This document shows, in pieces, positions 1 through 11,310 of a DNA stretch of 64,000 bases. The position numbers were made by a program, and so were the translations under genes. The stretch comes from Macrotis lagotis (Eukaryota > Chordata > Mammalia > Peramelemorphia > Peramelidae): assembly GCF_037893015.1 (NCBI RefSeq), contig NC_133663.1, positions 217,724,740 through 217,788,739 of the forward strand, read 5' to 3'. Every line of letters starts with the position of its first letter. Positions within the stretch are counted from its first letter, which is position 1. Under the pieces are notes generated by a model. The model had not been told where the DNA came from and ran no database searches. It worked only from the letters and a program-made list of their open reading frames with translations.

Positions 1-2794
1 AAAAGAAGGGGAAGCAATCCTTTTCTCAGACAAAGCAGCTGCAAAAATAGATATAATTAAAAGAGAAAAGGAAGGAAACCTATAACATTCTAAAAGGAAC
101 AAAAGACAATAAATTAATTTGAATACTAAATATGTATGCACCAAATGCTATAGCATCCAAATTCTTAGAGGAAAAGTTGAAGTAGTTACAGGAAGACAAA
201 GACAGCAAAATCCTACTGGAGGGAGACCTCAACCACCCACTGTCAGATTTAGATGAATCTAATAATAAAATAAACAAGAAGGAAGTTATGGAGGTAAATA
301 GATTGATGGAAAACCTAAACATGATAGAACTATGAAGAAAATTGAATGAGGACAGTAAGGAATATACTTTTTTCTCCTGAAGGACATGGCACCTACACAA
401 AAACTGAGCATGTAATAGGACATAAAAAGCTAATGATCCATTGCATAAAGGCAGAAATAGTGAACACATCTTTCTCAGACCATAATGCAAAAAAAAAAAT
501 CACATGCAATTGGGCCAGGGAGATATAGATCAAATTTAATTTAATACTAAATAACCTCATTATACAGAATGAGTGGATCAAATAACAAATTATAGAAAAA
601 TTTAATATTTCATCCTAGATAATGACAATAAAGAAACAATATACCAAAACTTATGGGATACAGCAAAGGCAACTGACAGGGGATACATTATATATCTTTA
701 AATGCTTACATGAATAAACTGGAGAAAGAGGAAATCAATGAACTAAACATGAACTAAAAATATTAGAGAAAGAATAAATAAATAATCTAATTAAATGTCA
801 AATTCTAAATTCTAAAAATTAAAGGAGAAATTAATGAAATCAAAATCAAGGAAACTATTGAACTAATAAGTAAAAACAAGAATTGGTTTTTATAAAAAAA
901 AAACAATAGAATTGATAAACCTCTGGTTAATTTGATTAAAAAGAGAAAGAAGAAAACCAAATTGCTAGTGTTTAAATGAAAAAGTTGAACTGACCACCAA
1001 TAAGGAGCAAATTGAAATAGTAATTTGGGAATGATTTTTGCCCAACTCTATGCCAATAAATTTGATAATCTAAATGAAATGGATGAATTTTTAAAAAATA
1101 TAAGTTTCCCAGGTTAAATGAAGAGGAAATTAAATACATAAATAACCCGATCTCAGAAAAAGAAATTCAACAAGTTATTATTGAACTCCTTAAGAAAATA
1201 TCTCCAGGGCCAAATAGATTCATAGGTGAATTTTGTCAAGCATTTAAGGAACAATTCCTGTATATTCTCTTTGGAAAAATGGAGGAAGACAGAACTCTGC
1301 TTATCTCTTTCTATGACACCAATATGGTGCTGGAAGAGTAAAAGCAGAGAAAGAAAATAATAGATTTATCTCCTGGTTAATATATATGCAAAAATCTTAA
1401 ATAAAATCTTAACAATATGATTACAACAAGTTATCACTAGGATAATACACTATGACCAAATAAGATTTATCCCAGGAATGCAGGGTTGGTTCAATATTAG
1501 GAAAACTGTAAATAGAATTAATTATACCAATAGCTAACCTATCAGAAATTACATAATTATATCACTAGATATAGAAAAACTTTTGACAAAATGCAACACT
1601 GATTTCTACTAAAAACCCTAGAGAGTTTAGGAATAAATTGATTTTTCCTTAGAATAATAAGCTGTAGCTATCTGAAACCATCAACAAGCATTATGTGCAA
1701 TAGGGATGGGCTAGAGGCATTTTCAATAAGATCAGTGGTGTAAAAAGCTGATTATCACCACTACTGTCCAATATTGTATTAGAAATGTTATCTTCAGCAA
1801 TAAGAGAAGAAAAACAAAGTAAAAGAATTAGAATTGGGAAGGAAGAGACAAAACTCTCATTCTGCAGATGATATGATGGTATACCTACAGAATCTCAAGA
1901 AATCACCTAAAAAAGTACTAGAAATAATTAGCAACATTAGCAGAGTCACAGGAAAATAATAAAACCTCATAAATCCTCAGCATTTCTATATATGACTAGC
2001 AAGATGCAGTAGAAAGAGCTAGAAAGAGAAATCCCATTCAAAGTACCTTCAGACAATATAAAATCCTTGGGAGTCTACCAGCCAAGGCATACTCAAAAAC
2101 ATTTTGAAAACAAGTACAAAACACTTTTCAGATAAAATAAATGCAGATTTAAATGAGATTTAAATAACTGGGCAAATATCAAATGCTCATGGATAGGCCT
2201 AGCTAATATATTAAAAATGACAATTCTATCAATTTAAACTACTTCTTTAGGTCCCTTACCAATCAAAATTCCAAAAAATTACTTTAATAAGTTAGGAAAA
2301 AATTGTAAGCAAATTCATATGGAGAAATAAAAAGGCAAGAATTTCCAAGGACTTAATGAAAATAAATGCAAAAACGGGGGGCTTACCTCCATCAGATCAA
2401 TACAAAGCATCAGTCATCAAAACTGTCTGCTATTGGCTAAGAGACAGAGTTGTCAATCAGTGGAATACACTAGGTACAATAGCAGGAAATTATTATAGTA
2501 ATCTGCTATTTGATAAACCCAAAGAGTTCAGCTATTGCGATAAAAGCTCTCTCTTTTATAAAAAAGAAAAACACTTTCAGGAAAATTGGAAGACAGGATG
2601 GCAGAAACTTGGATTAGACCAACATCTCACACCCTATACTAGGACGAGATCAAAATAGATACAGGATTTAGATATTAAAATAATACTATAAGCAAACTAG
2701 GAGATAAAGGAATAGTTTGCCTGCCAAATATATGGAAAGGCAAAGCAGTTTATGACCAAGGGAGAGATGATGAACATCATTAAATATAAAGTCG

Positions 2795-2965
2795 AGAGGG
2801 GTGGCTAGGTTGCACAGGAGATAGAGCACCAGCCCTGGAGTCAGGAGTAACTGAGTTCAAACCTGGTTTCATACACTTAATAGTTACCTAGCTGTGTGGC
2901 CTTGGGCAAGCTACTTAGCCCCATTTGCCTTGCAAAAACCTAAAAATAAAGAAAAATAAAAAATA
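2795..2965 (+). mobile_element. tRNA-derived SINE (WSINE type) inside the L1
   Basis: Sequence gtggctagg...gatagagcaccagccctggagtcaggagt...acacttaatagttacctagctgtgtggccttgggcaag, ending in an A-rich tail, is the full SINE body. The L1 frame resumes immediately after it (aactagatagctttt...aattaaaaagcttttgcacagac), which dates this insertion after the L1. The short A-rich sequence aaatataaa before it is a possible target duplication, but the A-rich context makes this weak. Confidence 0.9.
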
Positions 2966-3260
2966 AACTAGATAGCTTTTATTATATTAAATTAAAAAGC
3001 TTTTGCACAGACAAAACCACTGTAACCAAGATCAAAAGAAATGTAGTAAATTGGGAAACAATATTTCTGACAAAGGATTTATTTCTAAAATATACAGAGA
3101 ACTGAGTCAAATTTATAAAAAAAAACAAGCCATTCCCCAATTGACAAATGCTCAAAGGATATACAAAGGCAATTTAAAGATGAGGAAATCAAAATGATCC
3201 CTAGTTATTTGACAAATTGCTCTAAATCACTACTTATTAGGGAAATGTAATTAAAGCTTC

Positions 3261-3310
3261 TCTGAGAAATGCAAATTAAAGCATCTCTGAGAAATGCAAA
3301 TTAAAGCATC
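3261..3310 (+). repeat. 25-bp exact tandem duplication in L1 ORF2
   Basis: The unit tctgagaaatgcaaattaaagcatc occurs twice, at 3261-3285 and 3286-3310, without a mismatch. The preceding 3241-3260 is a diverged third copy. In the related antisense L1 at 42966-43298 the corresponding segment is present once, so this is a local duplication in this copy. Confidence 0.92.
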
Positions 3311-4333
3311 TCACACCTCTCAGACTGGCCAATATGACCAGACAGGACAATGATCAGTGTTGGAAGGAGACACTAATACATTGTTGGTGAATCTGTGAAA
3401 CCATCCAAACTTGATGGAGAGCAATTTGGAATTATTCCCAAAGGATAATAAAAATGTGCATACCCTTTGGTCCAGCAACACAACTCCTAGGTCTATACCC
3501 TGAAGAGATGATGAAAAAGGGTAAAAACATCACTAGTACAAAAATACTCAGAGCAGTCCTGTTTGTGGTGGCAAAGAATTGGAAATTAAATGAATGTCAC
3601 TCAATTGGGGAATGGTTTAACAAATTGTAGTATATGTATGTATGTCATGGTGCACTATTATTCCATTAGAAACCAAGAGGGATGGGAATTCAGGGAACTT
3701 GGAAGGATTTGCATGAACTGATTCTGAGAGAGATAAGCAGAACATAATATTGCACATTCCAACAGCAACATAGGGGTGATAATCAAATTTAATGGATTTG
3801 TTCATTCCATCAGTGCAACAATCAGGCATAATTTTGGGCTATCTGTGATGGAGAATATCATTTATATGCAGAGAAAGAATTGTGGAGGTTGAAAAAAGAT
3901 AAAAGACTATTACCTTTAAGTAAAACAAAACATTATCTTATTATGTAATTTTGCTATCCCTTATACTTGATATGATTTCTCTGTCATCACATTCAACTTA
4001 GATCAATGTATACCATGGAAATAATGCAAATAATGGCAAATTGTCTTATGTGGGGATGGTGGGGGGAGAGGGAAGTAAGATTAGGGGAAAAATTTTAAAA
4101 CTCAAAATAAATGAAATATTTCAATTTTTTTCTTTTTTTGGAATTTTTATTTATTTATACTTATTTTGTACAAATGATATTTTTATACATTACTAAAATA
4201 TTCTTGTTTAAGAGTAAACATAATACCTCCTCCCCCCAAAAATATAGACCCACATGAGCAATAAAGTAAAGAGGAAAAATATTAAAATCAAAATAATAAT
4301 AATTATTGTTATTTTTATTAATATTATTATAAT

Positions 4334-4462
4334 GGTAGCCAGGTGGCTCAGTGGAGCCAGGAGCACCTGAGCCAAAAACCAGCCCCAGACACCCAACATT
4401 CACCCATCTGTGTGGTACCAGGCAAGCCACCCAACCATATTTTCCCTGTAACCCCCTAATAA
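4334..4462 (+). mobile_element. SINE-derived module inside the half-L1 3' region
   Basis: The sequence ggtagccaggtggctcagtgga...ggagcacctgagcc...cacccatctgtgtggtaccaggcaagccacccaacc is a diverged tRNA-derived SINE. It is antisense to its half-L1 host. A comparable antisense module sits in the second half-L1 copy (29036-29160), also embedded between TAA/TTA simple repeats, suggesting that it is a component of the subfamily rather than an independent hit. Confidence 0.7.
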
Positions 4463-4516
4463 TAATAATAAGGATGATAATAATCATAATAATAACAATA
4501 ATGATGATAATAATAA
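4456..4516. repeat. (TAA)n/(TGATAA)n microsatellite
   Basis: Imperfect TAA/GATAA repeats directly follow the SINE module and probably derive from its A-rich tail. Confidence 0.85.
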
Positions 4517-5529
4517 ATGTGCTTCAGTCTGTGTTCCAACACCTCCAGCTCTGTCATGGGCGGATCACATTCTTTATGATAAGTCCATCACAAAAGCTAT
4601 TTCCATGTTTTTCCACCGTTGCCATTGCTTATAGCAACATCCTCCATTCGTGCATTCCCACTACCATGAACTATATTTTTTATCACCTTTCACTCTGTCC
4701 CTCTTCTTAAATGTGCTGTAGGGTAGCTGAGAGGCACAGCAGACTAATCACTGGCCCTAGGGCCAAGAGTCCCCAAGCCCACATACCACCCTTTAGGCCC
4801 AGCAACTACCAAGCCCTGTGGTCCCAAACAGGCCATAAAATCCCAGCCCCTTGCAAGAAGTAAAAAAGAAAATGTGTTATATCTGACCACTCTCCCCAAT
4901 GTTCCACCCTCTCCTCCATCACACACATCCCCTCCCTTCTGCCATTCTCCTTCTCTCCTTCTGATTGTAGATGTCTATACCCTATTGAGTGCATATGTTG
5001 TTTCCTCTTCTAGCCATCCCTAATGAGAGAAAAGGTTCCCTCATTCCCCTTTGCCTTCCTCCTTCCATATCATTGTAATAGCTCATTGTAATAAAAAAAT
5101 CTTATTATATGAAATATCTTAGCCTATTTTACCTCTCCTTTCTCTTATTCCCATTACATTTCCCTTTTAGCTAGTGACTCCATTTTTACACTATATTATG
5201 TCTTCAAATTCAGCTCTCTCCTGTGCTTCATCTAAAAAAGATCCTTTTACCTGTTTCATTAAATGAGAAGTTTCTCATGAGTATTATCAATATCATTTTT
5301 CTAAGCAGGAATACATGTTGTTCATCATCTTTTAATCCCTCATATTTTATCCTTCTCCACTCTCTATGCTTCACCTGAGTCCTGTATTTGAAGATCAAAC
5401 CTTCTGTTCAGCTGTGGCCATTTCAACAGGAACATTTGAAATTCCCTGGTTAATTTAAAATCCATCTTTTTCCCTGGAAGAGAATGTTCAGATTTGCCAG
5501 TTAGTTTATTCTCGGTCACATTCAGAGCT

Positions 5530-6451
5530 CTTTTGCCTTCCAGAATATTATATTCCAAGCCCTATGAGCTTTTAATGTAGTTTCTGCTAAGTCCTGTGTG
5601 ATCTTGACTGCAGTTCCACAATATTTGAATTGTATTCTTCTGGCTGCTAGTAATATTTTCTCTTTGACTTGGGAGTTCTGGAACTCGGCTATAATATTCC
5701 TGGTAGTTGGGATTTTGTTGGATCTCTTTCTGGGTGAGATCAGTGGATACTCTCAATTTCTGTTTTGCCCTCTGCTTCTAGGATATCTGGGCAATTTTCC
5801 TGTAGGAATTCTTTAAAAATGATGTCAAGGCTATTTTCCTGGTCATGACTTTCAGGTATCCAAATAATTTTTAAATTATCTTTCCTTAATCTGCTTTCCA
5901 GATCAGTTTTTTTTCACTGAGATGCTTCACATTTTCTTCTAATTTTTCGTTCTTTTGGTTTTGAAGTATTGTGTCTTGATTTCTTAAAAAGTCATTAGCT
6001 TCCCTCAGTTCCATTCTACATCGTAAGGATTTGTTTTCCTCAGAGAGCTTTCTTATCTCTTTTTCCATCTGGCCAATTTATGCTTTTTAAAGCATTCTTC
6101 TCTTCAATTACTTTTTGAAGTGTTTTATCCATTTGATCTATTCTGATTTTTAACATGCTATTTTCTTCATCATTTTTTTGGATTTCCTTGACTAGGCTGG
6201 TGACTTCCTTTTCATGTTTTTTCCTGCATCTCTCTCATTTCTTTTTCAAATTGTTATTCTATGTGCCTCACTTGATTTGCAAAGTCTTTTTTTGAGCTCT
6301 GTCATAGCCTGAGTGCAATTTCCATTTTTCTTGCAGTCTTTAGATGCAGGAGCTTGTACTTTCTCATCTTCACATTGAGTATTTTGATCATTCTTGGGAT
6401 CATAGACAATGTATTTCTCAATAGTGTTCCTTTTTTTCTCTGTTTACTCAT
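5530..6451 (-). pseudogene. L1-type ORF1 remnant (RNA-binding coiled-coil protein)
   Basis: A minus-strand start MSKQRKKR lies at 6451. Downstream are a heptad-rich coiled coil (EKEIRKLSEENKSLRCRMEL... about 6068-5890), an RRM-like segment (LKIIWIPESHDQENSLDIIF, about 5875-5815) and the C-terminal domain (an NIIAKF/KEKIL-like block and DLAETTLK, about 5720-5575). This order matches L1 ORF1p, the trimeric RNA-binding protein of the retrotransposition particle. Frameshifts and stops (for example around 5770-5750) break it. After the AWNIIFWKAKEL block (about 5550-5515) no ORF1 tail or ORF2 is readable. Confidence 0.75.
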
Positions 6452-7203
6452 TTCCTCAGGTTGTGCCTGGTTTTGGGGTGCTTCCTGAGCTTTTGATTAT
6501 TATTGGGACATGCCTCCCACAGGTATCGCAGTGTGTGAAGTTCTGTCTTCCCTCCTTGTCTGTGAATGACCACAAGCACCCCCCTCTGCCACAGGTCTGA
6601 GATAGAGGGCTCTGCCTTTCTATGGGGGGCCTAGACTGTGATCAGGATCTGAATGTGATCAGAGCCCCAGAGTCCTGTTCCAGGTACAGAGGACAGACCT
6701 CAGAAGTCTCTCTCAGAGGCCCCCACTGACCTTGCAAGTTGTGCCCAGTGCTCCATGGGGTGTAGGTCAGGAAACTGCCCCAGCTTCCATGAGCCACATC
6801 TCCTAGTGCCCTAGGGCTGCCTCCAGGAGGCTGAGGTTTCTTCGCTTTTGGGCCTGCCCCTCTAATGCCATGGATCGAAGTTTTTCCATTATTTTCCAGG
6901 TTACCTTGGCCTGGAGAATTGTTTCACTGGATCCCTCTGAGGGCTCTGTCTCTCAAAAATTTAGTTAGAGTCCTTATTTTATAAGGTTTGAAATATTATG
7001 GAGAGAGAACATCTAAGGGAGCATCTTCCTCCTGTCACCATCTCAAATGGGGAGGTACTGTCCGTCCCCAAATAAAATCTTTCTTTAATAAAAGAGTTTA
7101 ACTCCTCTCATAAGCTAGGCTCTTCCAGTACTGAGTCTGTTTTCTAAGCTTAGTTGGAGTGGGTAACTTCAGTCTCTCTCAGACTTAGGACTGTTTTATT
7201 GCT

Positions 7204-7250
7204 ATTGTATGTATGTATGTATGTATGCATGTGTATATGTATGCATATAA
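7204..7250. repeat. (TATG)n microsatellite
   Basis: Repeated tgta/tgca units (tgtatgtatgtatgtatgtatgcatgtg) with interruptions. Confidence 0.9.
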
Positions 7251-7669
7251 ATAGATAAGCACACATATAAATGCATGTAAAGAGACAGATTTATGATTTC
7301 ATTTCACTTGTGATTTCATTTATGTACTGGGTTCCAAGTGGGAAGTGTCTTTCACCACTATATACTGACAATTTGTTTGCAACTTGTAGTGTAAGGGAAT
7401 TCCCTGGTATCAGAGGTTGACTGATTTGCTTAGTCACGATTACAGATATCCCTTCCTCATCATGACTTTCTCCACTGTTGTTTCAATACATCACAGGTCA
7501 GCATAAGAAATTAAATGGGAATTTTGGAAGAGTTTTGCAGATGACCCTTCAAGTTCTACAAACAACACCAAACTGTAAACTCTTCATAAGGAAAAAGACG
7601 AAAAAAATTCAGACTTATTCTCTGATGTAGAGGGCCAAATATTTTAATTGAATTTTTCATATTTTGGGA

Positions 7670-7775
7670 CATCAGCACAATGTGGAAGAGGTAATTGCTG
7701 TATGTGGCAGAGGTAGGATTTAAACACAGGCCTTCTTACCTCTGAAATTAGAGCTCTAATATACTGCTACACTTA
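7670..7775 (-). mobile_element. MIR/THER1-like SINE fragment
   Basis: The stretch ggcagaggtaggatttaaacacaggcc followed by a degenerate head is the antisense core of an old CORE-SINE. It is strongly diverged. Confidence 0.5.
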
Positions 7776-7827
7776 CTCTTTTTTATGAATTATGTACCAT
7801 GATATTTGACCCCTCTATATCTATCTT

Positions 7828-7885
7828 TTCATCCAGCTATCCAGCTATCTATCTATCCATCTATTTTTCTATTTAATCTATTTAT
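7828..7885. repeat. TATC-rich simple repeat
   Basis: Imperfect atct/atcc units (ccagctatctatctatccatctattt). The reading frame through it is low complexity and not a gene. Confidence 0.8.
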
Positions 7886-8834
7886 CTTTCACTCCATCTT
7901 TATTAATAATCTTAGTTCTGTCTGGGTTCCTTGTAAGCACAGATTTGTTTCCTTGAGCACCTTACTTCACAAATATTTTTTCAGTCTTACTTTTCAAAAA
8001 TCATGTAATAAATTGCAGTTTTGTCTTTCTTCTCATTTTCATTGTGTTTAATTACTTTAAAAATATGCTTCTTGTTCTTAGCAAGTTCAGTTTTATCTTA
8101 TCCATGCTTTCACACTTTCCTTTAATAAATAATTTTATTTATTGGCATTTAAATGTACAATTTGAAGCTTTATATTTCCCTCCATTTCTTTTTCACTGAT
8201 ATTTATCACCTAGTTTAAGATAGTATTGGCAAAATGAGTTTCCCATTGCAATTAGTTTTCTTACACTAATTTGATTGTTCTATTAACAGGGGATTCCCCC
8301 CCCCTTTTTTTTTAATCTTACCACTGGATGAAGAAAACAGTATTAATTTTGACATTCCTATTAGAAACAAAACTGAAGGACAAAAGGAACCTGCAACTAC
8401 ATGGAAGGGTAGCTATATGGTTCTTCTTACAAATGCAAATAAATATTCATTTTATTGTGCACCTTAAAAACAAAAAGAAGCATAATTTCTCAGCATTTGT
8501 TGCTTTACTGGGAGTGCACAAATAGACATTTGAGGAAAAATCAAAAAACATTGTAGCAAATACATGTAAAACAGAAGTGAATAAATGTTTTACTCTATAA
8601 AGAACCGAATAAGTAAATATGAACTATTGTAAATATATATTTGCAATTGATAAATTTTCAGAAGATATCAATGGAGACATTTTCTGCATTTTTCTAAATT
8701 TGTCTTTTACACCTCCACCAGAAATGAAAAAGACCTTTGTAACAAATTTGGAAAAGTCAATGAAGACACATTTACCTATAGGTTTATTACCAAAAATTGT
8801 TGTTTCATTTTTATATTTCATTCATCTATTAGGA

Positions 8835-10420
8835 AGTGTGTAGCACTTTTCATCACTGGTTCTCTGGAATAATGTGTAGTCCTTGGACTGATCATAATTT
8901 TTAATGCTTTAAATTTGTTCATTTTTACAATGGTTTGTTTGTATATATTTTCCCTAGTGCTTATTACTTCATGCTGTATCTGTTACCAAAGTCATTATAC
9001 AGTACTTTGAAACTGATCTTATTTATTCATGTTATCACTATTTGTTCAGTATTCCAAATTGAACAACATCCCTGTCTTTATTTTCAATTTTTTTCTACCA
9101 TGAAAAAAATTTATATAAATGTTTTATATTATATACCCTTTCCCTCCATCTCTGATATCTTTGCAATTTGTTTGTTTTTGTTTTTAAATTATCTTTTTTG
9201 TTTTTGCAAGGCAATGGGGTTAAGATACTTGCCCAAGGTCACACAGTTAAATCATTGTTAAATGTCTGAGGTCATATTACAACTCAGGTCCTCCTGATTC
9301 CAGGGGCAGTGTTTCATCCACTGAGCCATCTAATTGATGCTATCTCTTTGCAAATTAAGCCCAATATTAATAACACCAAGTCAAAGGGAGTTAAGTAAAT
9401 TTGGTGACATGGCTCCAAATTGTTTTCCAGGATAACATCCTGATTCATTGCTCTACCAATATTGCAATAAGGTGGTTTACATCCCCTATGGCAATTGTCA
9501 GTTTTCTCTTGTCTCAAGTTTAACAATCTCATGGGTGTAAAGCATATCAGAGATAATTTAATTTGGATTTTCATTAGCATTAGTATGCTGGGATATAGAC
9601 AATTTGATGTTCTTCCCTAAAATACTGATTATCCATATATTTTGACCATTTATTTCATATTATGTGAAATCTTTTTTTATTTTTTAAAATTCTTTAAAAT
9701 CCTTTTTAATATGATTTTATTTCTTATGTATGTCTTAGAAATTAAAAACTTATCAGAACATTTCAAATATTTCCCCATTAATTATTTTCTGCTTATTCTA
9801 AAATTTTTAGTTTTATTTATACTTTAAACTTTATTTTTAATTATATGAAATCAAAATTTTCCTTTTTATCTACTGAAATCTTTTCTCTTACTTATTTAAC
9901 CCTTTCTATGAGATCTAAAAAAGGTGATTTCTTCCTTATTGCTCTAATTTGTTTATTATTTCATTCTTTTTATCTATGTCACATATCTATTTGGAGATTA
10001 CTGTGGTACTATTTCTCATGACTGGTATTCAGTTTCCCCAATCTGTTTGTTGAAGAGGGACTTCTCATTCTAGAAGTTGACCTTTAATGTTTATTTGTCA
10101 TGTGGCTGTGGGTTAAATGACTCATTTGAATAATTTCTATTTCTTATTCAATACCCTTGTTAACTGTGTCTATTGTGACTACTTTTTAGTATTGTTTGAT
10201 ACTTGATAGAATTTTCCTTCCTTCTCACAGAAAAAATAGTTCCATTGAGATTCTTGACATTTTGTTCTTCTGTAAAAATTTTAAAATTATTTTTACAGTT
10301 CTCTAAAACAATCTTTTGATAATATGATTTGTATTACCCTGAATAATTATTATTAATTTAGATTATATTTTAATATTATAGTATTAGATTTTTTTCCCAT
10401 CCTAATTAGTATTTATGCAA
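8835..10420 (-). mobile_element. old L1 LINE, antisense
   Basis: The + strand follows the antisense of L1 ORF2 3' sequence: tttgttcagtattccaaattgaacaacatccc (9035-9075), then after a SINE the block tccaaattgttttcc...ctctaccaatattgcaataagg (9412-9475), ttttgaccatttatttca (9640-9657) and cattgagattcttgacattttgttcttc (10243-10270). These match, in order, the antisense of ORF2 C-terminus towards RT. Divergence is much higher than in the other L1 copies, so this is an old insertion. Confidence 0.65.
9190..9345 (-). mobile_element. WSINE-type SINE, antisense
   Basis: Reads tttttgcaaggcaatggggttaag...cccaaggtcacacagttaa...gtcctcctgattccaggggcagtg...ccactgagcc, the reverse complement of the SINE. 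The short motif tctttgcaa occurs on both sides (about 9156 and 9345), a candidate 9-bp target duplication within the old L1. Confidence 0.85.
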
Positions 10421-10489
10421 TTGCTTAGGACTGGATGAAACATAGAGGCATAATGAAATTTTTAAAAAGTGGAGAAGAATCTATTATGC

Positions 10490-10720
10490 TTCAGGTGAAG
10501 ATGAAAAGACAGAGGTAATAATCTTAATCATAAACAAAACAAAAGCAAAAATAGACCTAATTAAAAGAAGCAGAGAAACTACATTTTGTTAAAAGCTATC
10601 ATTGCTAATGAAGTAATATCAATACTAAATATATGCATTAATACAAGTAAAATTTAGCAAATGTGTAGATTGAGGTAATTCTTTCAGAAAGATAACAATT
10701 GATTAATAAAAATGCCAAAT
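10490..10720 (+). mobile_element. L1 ORF2 fragment (endonuclease part)
   Basis: The segment acaaaagcaaaaatagacctaattaaaag...aatactaaatatatgcattaatac parallels 32-145 of this window, the L1 endonuclease region. It is the 5' block of an L1 relic whose 3' block begins near 11310. Confidence 0.6.
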
Positions 10721-11310
10721 CTATCAAAAAAAACTGATCTCTGAACTACCTTCATTTGTACCCAAAAGACCCAAAAGTGAGAGCTATCAATAAGCAAGGT
10801 AATACCACATAGCAAATATTTTAATGAGGACATAGGTTAATAGATCTCATTTCCTTTCAACTACTTCAACTTTAAGAGGGGGTAGGGGGGGAAGAAAGAA
10901 AAATCCTCATCTGAAAGTGTTAGTATGCAGCTAAGTAGAAAGAGTTGCTCTTTAAATGTTAATTACAATCTCCTTTGATACTTAAGAAAGGAAATTCAGC
11001 TGCCTCTTTCAATCTTGGTTAGAAATATAGAAGTCATCTAAATCAAGTTATCCCTGATTTACTATCCTCCATGCAGACCTGGTAACATCTAATTTTAATT
11101 AAGAAAGTAATGACAGGAGGCTTTTACCCTGGAGCCGCATTCAAACTGATTCCTGTGCTTACTGGGTAAATAAAAGGAAGAGTTACACTTTGGAAGGGCA
11201 TAGTCCAAGCTGGTTTGACTTGCTGCATATTAGTGATCACTTTGCTCAATCACACTCTTTTCAGAAACTGCCTGAATTTACAAGTGGTCTGTCCGCCTAA
11301 ATTACATTAC
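10720..11310. other. unassigned segment between two L1 blocks
   Basis: No L1 match is visible here. The two flanking L1 blocks are collinear but separated in ORF2 by far more than this, so the L1 has lost its middle and this stretch is inserted or badly diverged sequence. It contains a G-rich run (gggggtaggggggg, about 10877-10890). Confidence 0.4.

Larger units (their letters stand above)
1..3840 (+). pseudogene. L1 ORF2 remnant (endonuclease-RT), disrupted
   Basis: Recognisable blocks in order are: the endonuclease end (GDLNHP, then FSPEGHGTYTKTEHVIGHK at about 370-425 and FSDHNA at about 472-490), the RT block [13 protein letters not shown] (1466-1504), the RT catalytic box SADDMMVY (1861-1884, with ADDM at 1864-1875), and the C-terminal block GGLPPSDQYKASVIKT...YWLR...NQWN (2374-2472) with LTPYTRTRSK ending at 2658. 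In intact L1 the polymerase endonuclease and RT drive target-primed reverse transcription. Here no frame stays open beyond about 100 codons, so the gene is a pseudogene. Its remaining open pieces should not be annotated as separate genes. Confidence 0.88.
1..4115 (+). mobile_element. L1 LINE, sense, 5' cut by window edge
   Basis: The sense strand reads as L1 ORF2 from the middle of the endonuclease domain (EGDLNHP at about 207-240) through reverse transcriptase to the ORF2 C-terminus, followed by a 3' UTR ending near 4115 in an A-rich tail. It is interrupted by a SINE at about 2795-2965. Many stops and frameshifts show that it is dead. The 3' part closely resembles the antisense L1 ends at 42236-43262 and 45981-46579, so these belong to the same broad L1 group. 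Confidence 0.9.
4130..7062 (-). mobile_element. half-L1 (HAL1-like) element, antisense
   Basis: Read on the minus strand this element has an L1-like 5' UTR (starting near 7062 with gccatttgagatggtgac), an ORF1-like region (about 6451 to 5530), and then, instead of ORF2, about 1.4 kb of unique sequence ending in an A-rich tail near 4130. Lack of ORF2 with presence of ORF1 is the hallmark of half-L1 (HAL1) retrotransposons, known from mammals including marsupials. The 3' part recurs at 28167-29548. The element contains a SINE-like module (4334-4462) and a TAA microsatellite. Confidence 0.75.
7063..8834. other. intergenic, mostly unassigned AT-rich sequence
   Basis: Apart from a TATG-rich microsatellite, a MIR-like fragment and a TATC-rich tract, I recognise no repeat or gene here. 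A short homopolymer junction (C run followed by T run) sits at 8297-8313. Confidence 0.5.

Noticed and set aside
4161..4487. 108-codon minus-strand frame rich in Ile/Asn
   Set aside because: It translates the TAA-type microsatellites and the SINE module of the half-L1.
5364..6068. Minus-strand open frames of 60-64 codons with coiled-coil character
   Set aside because: They are pieces of a broken half-L1 ORF1, not host genes.
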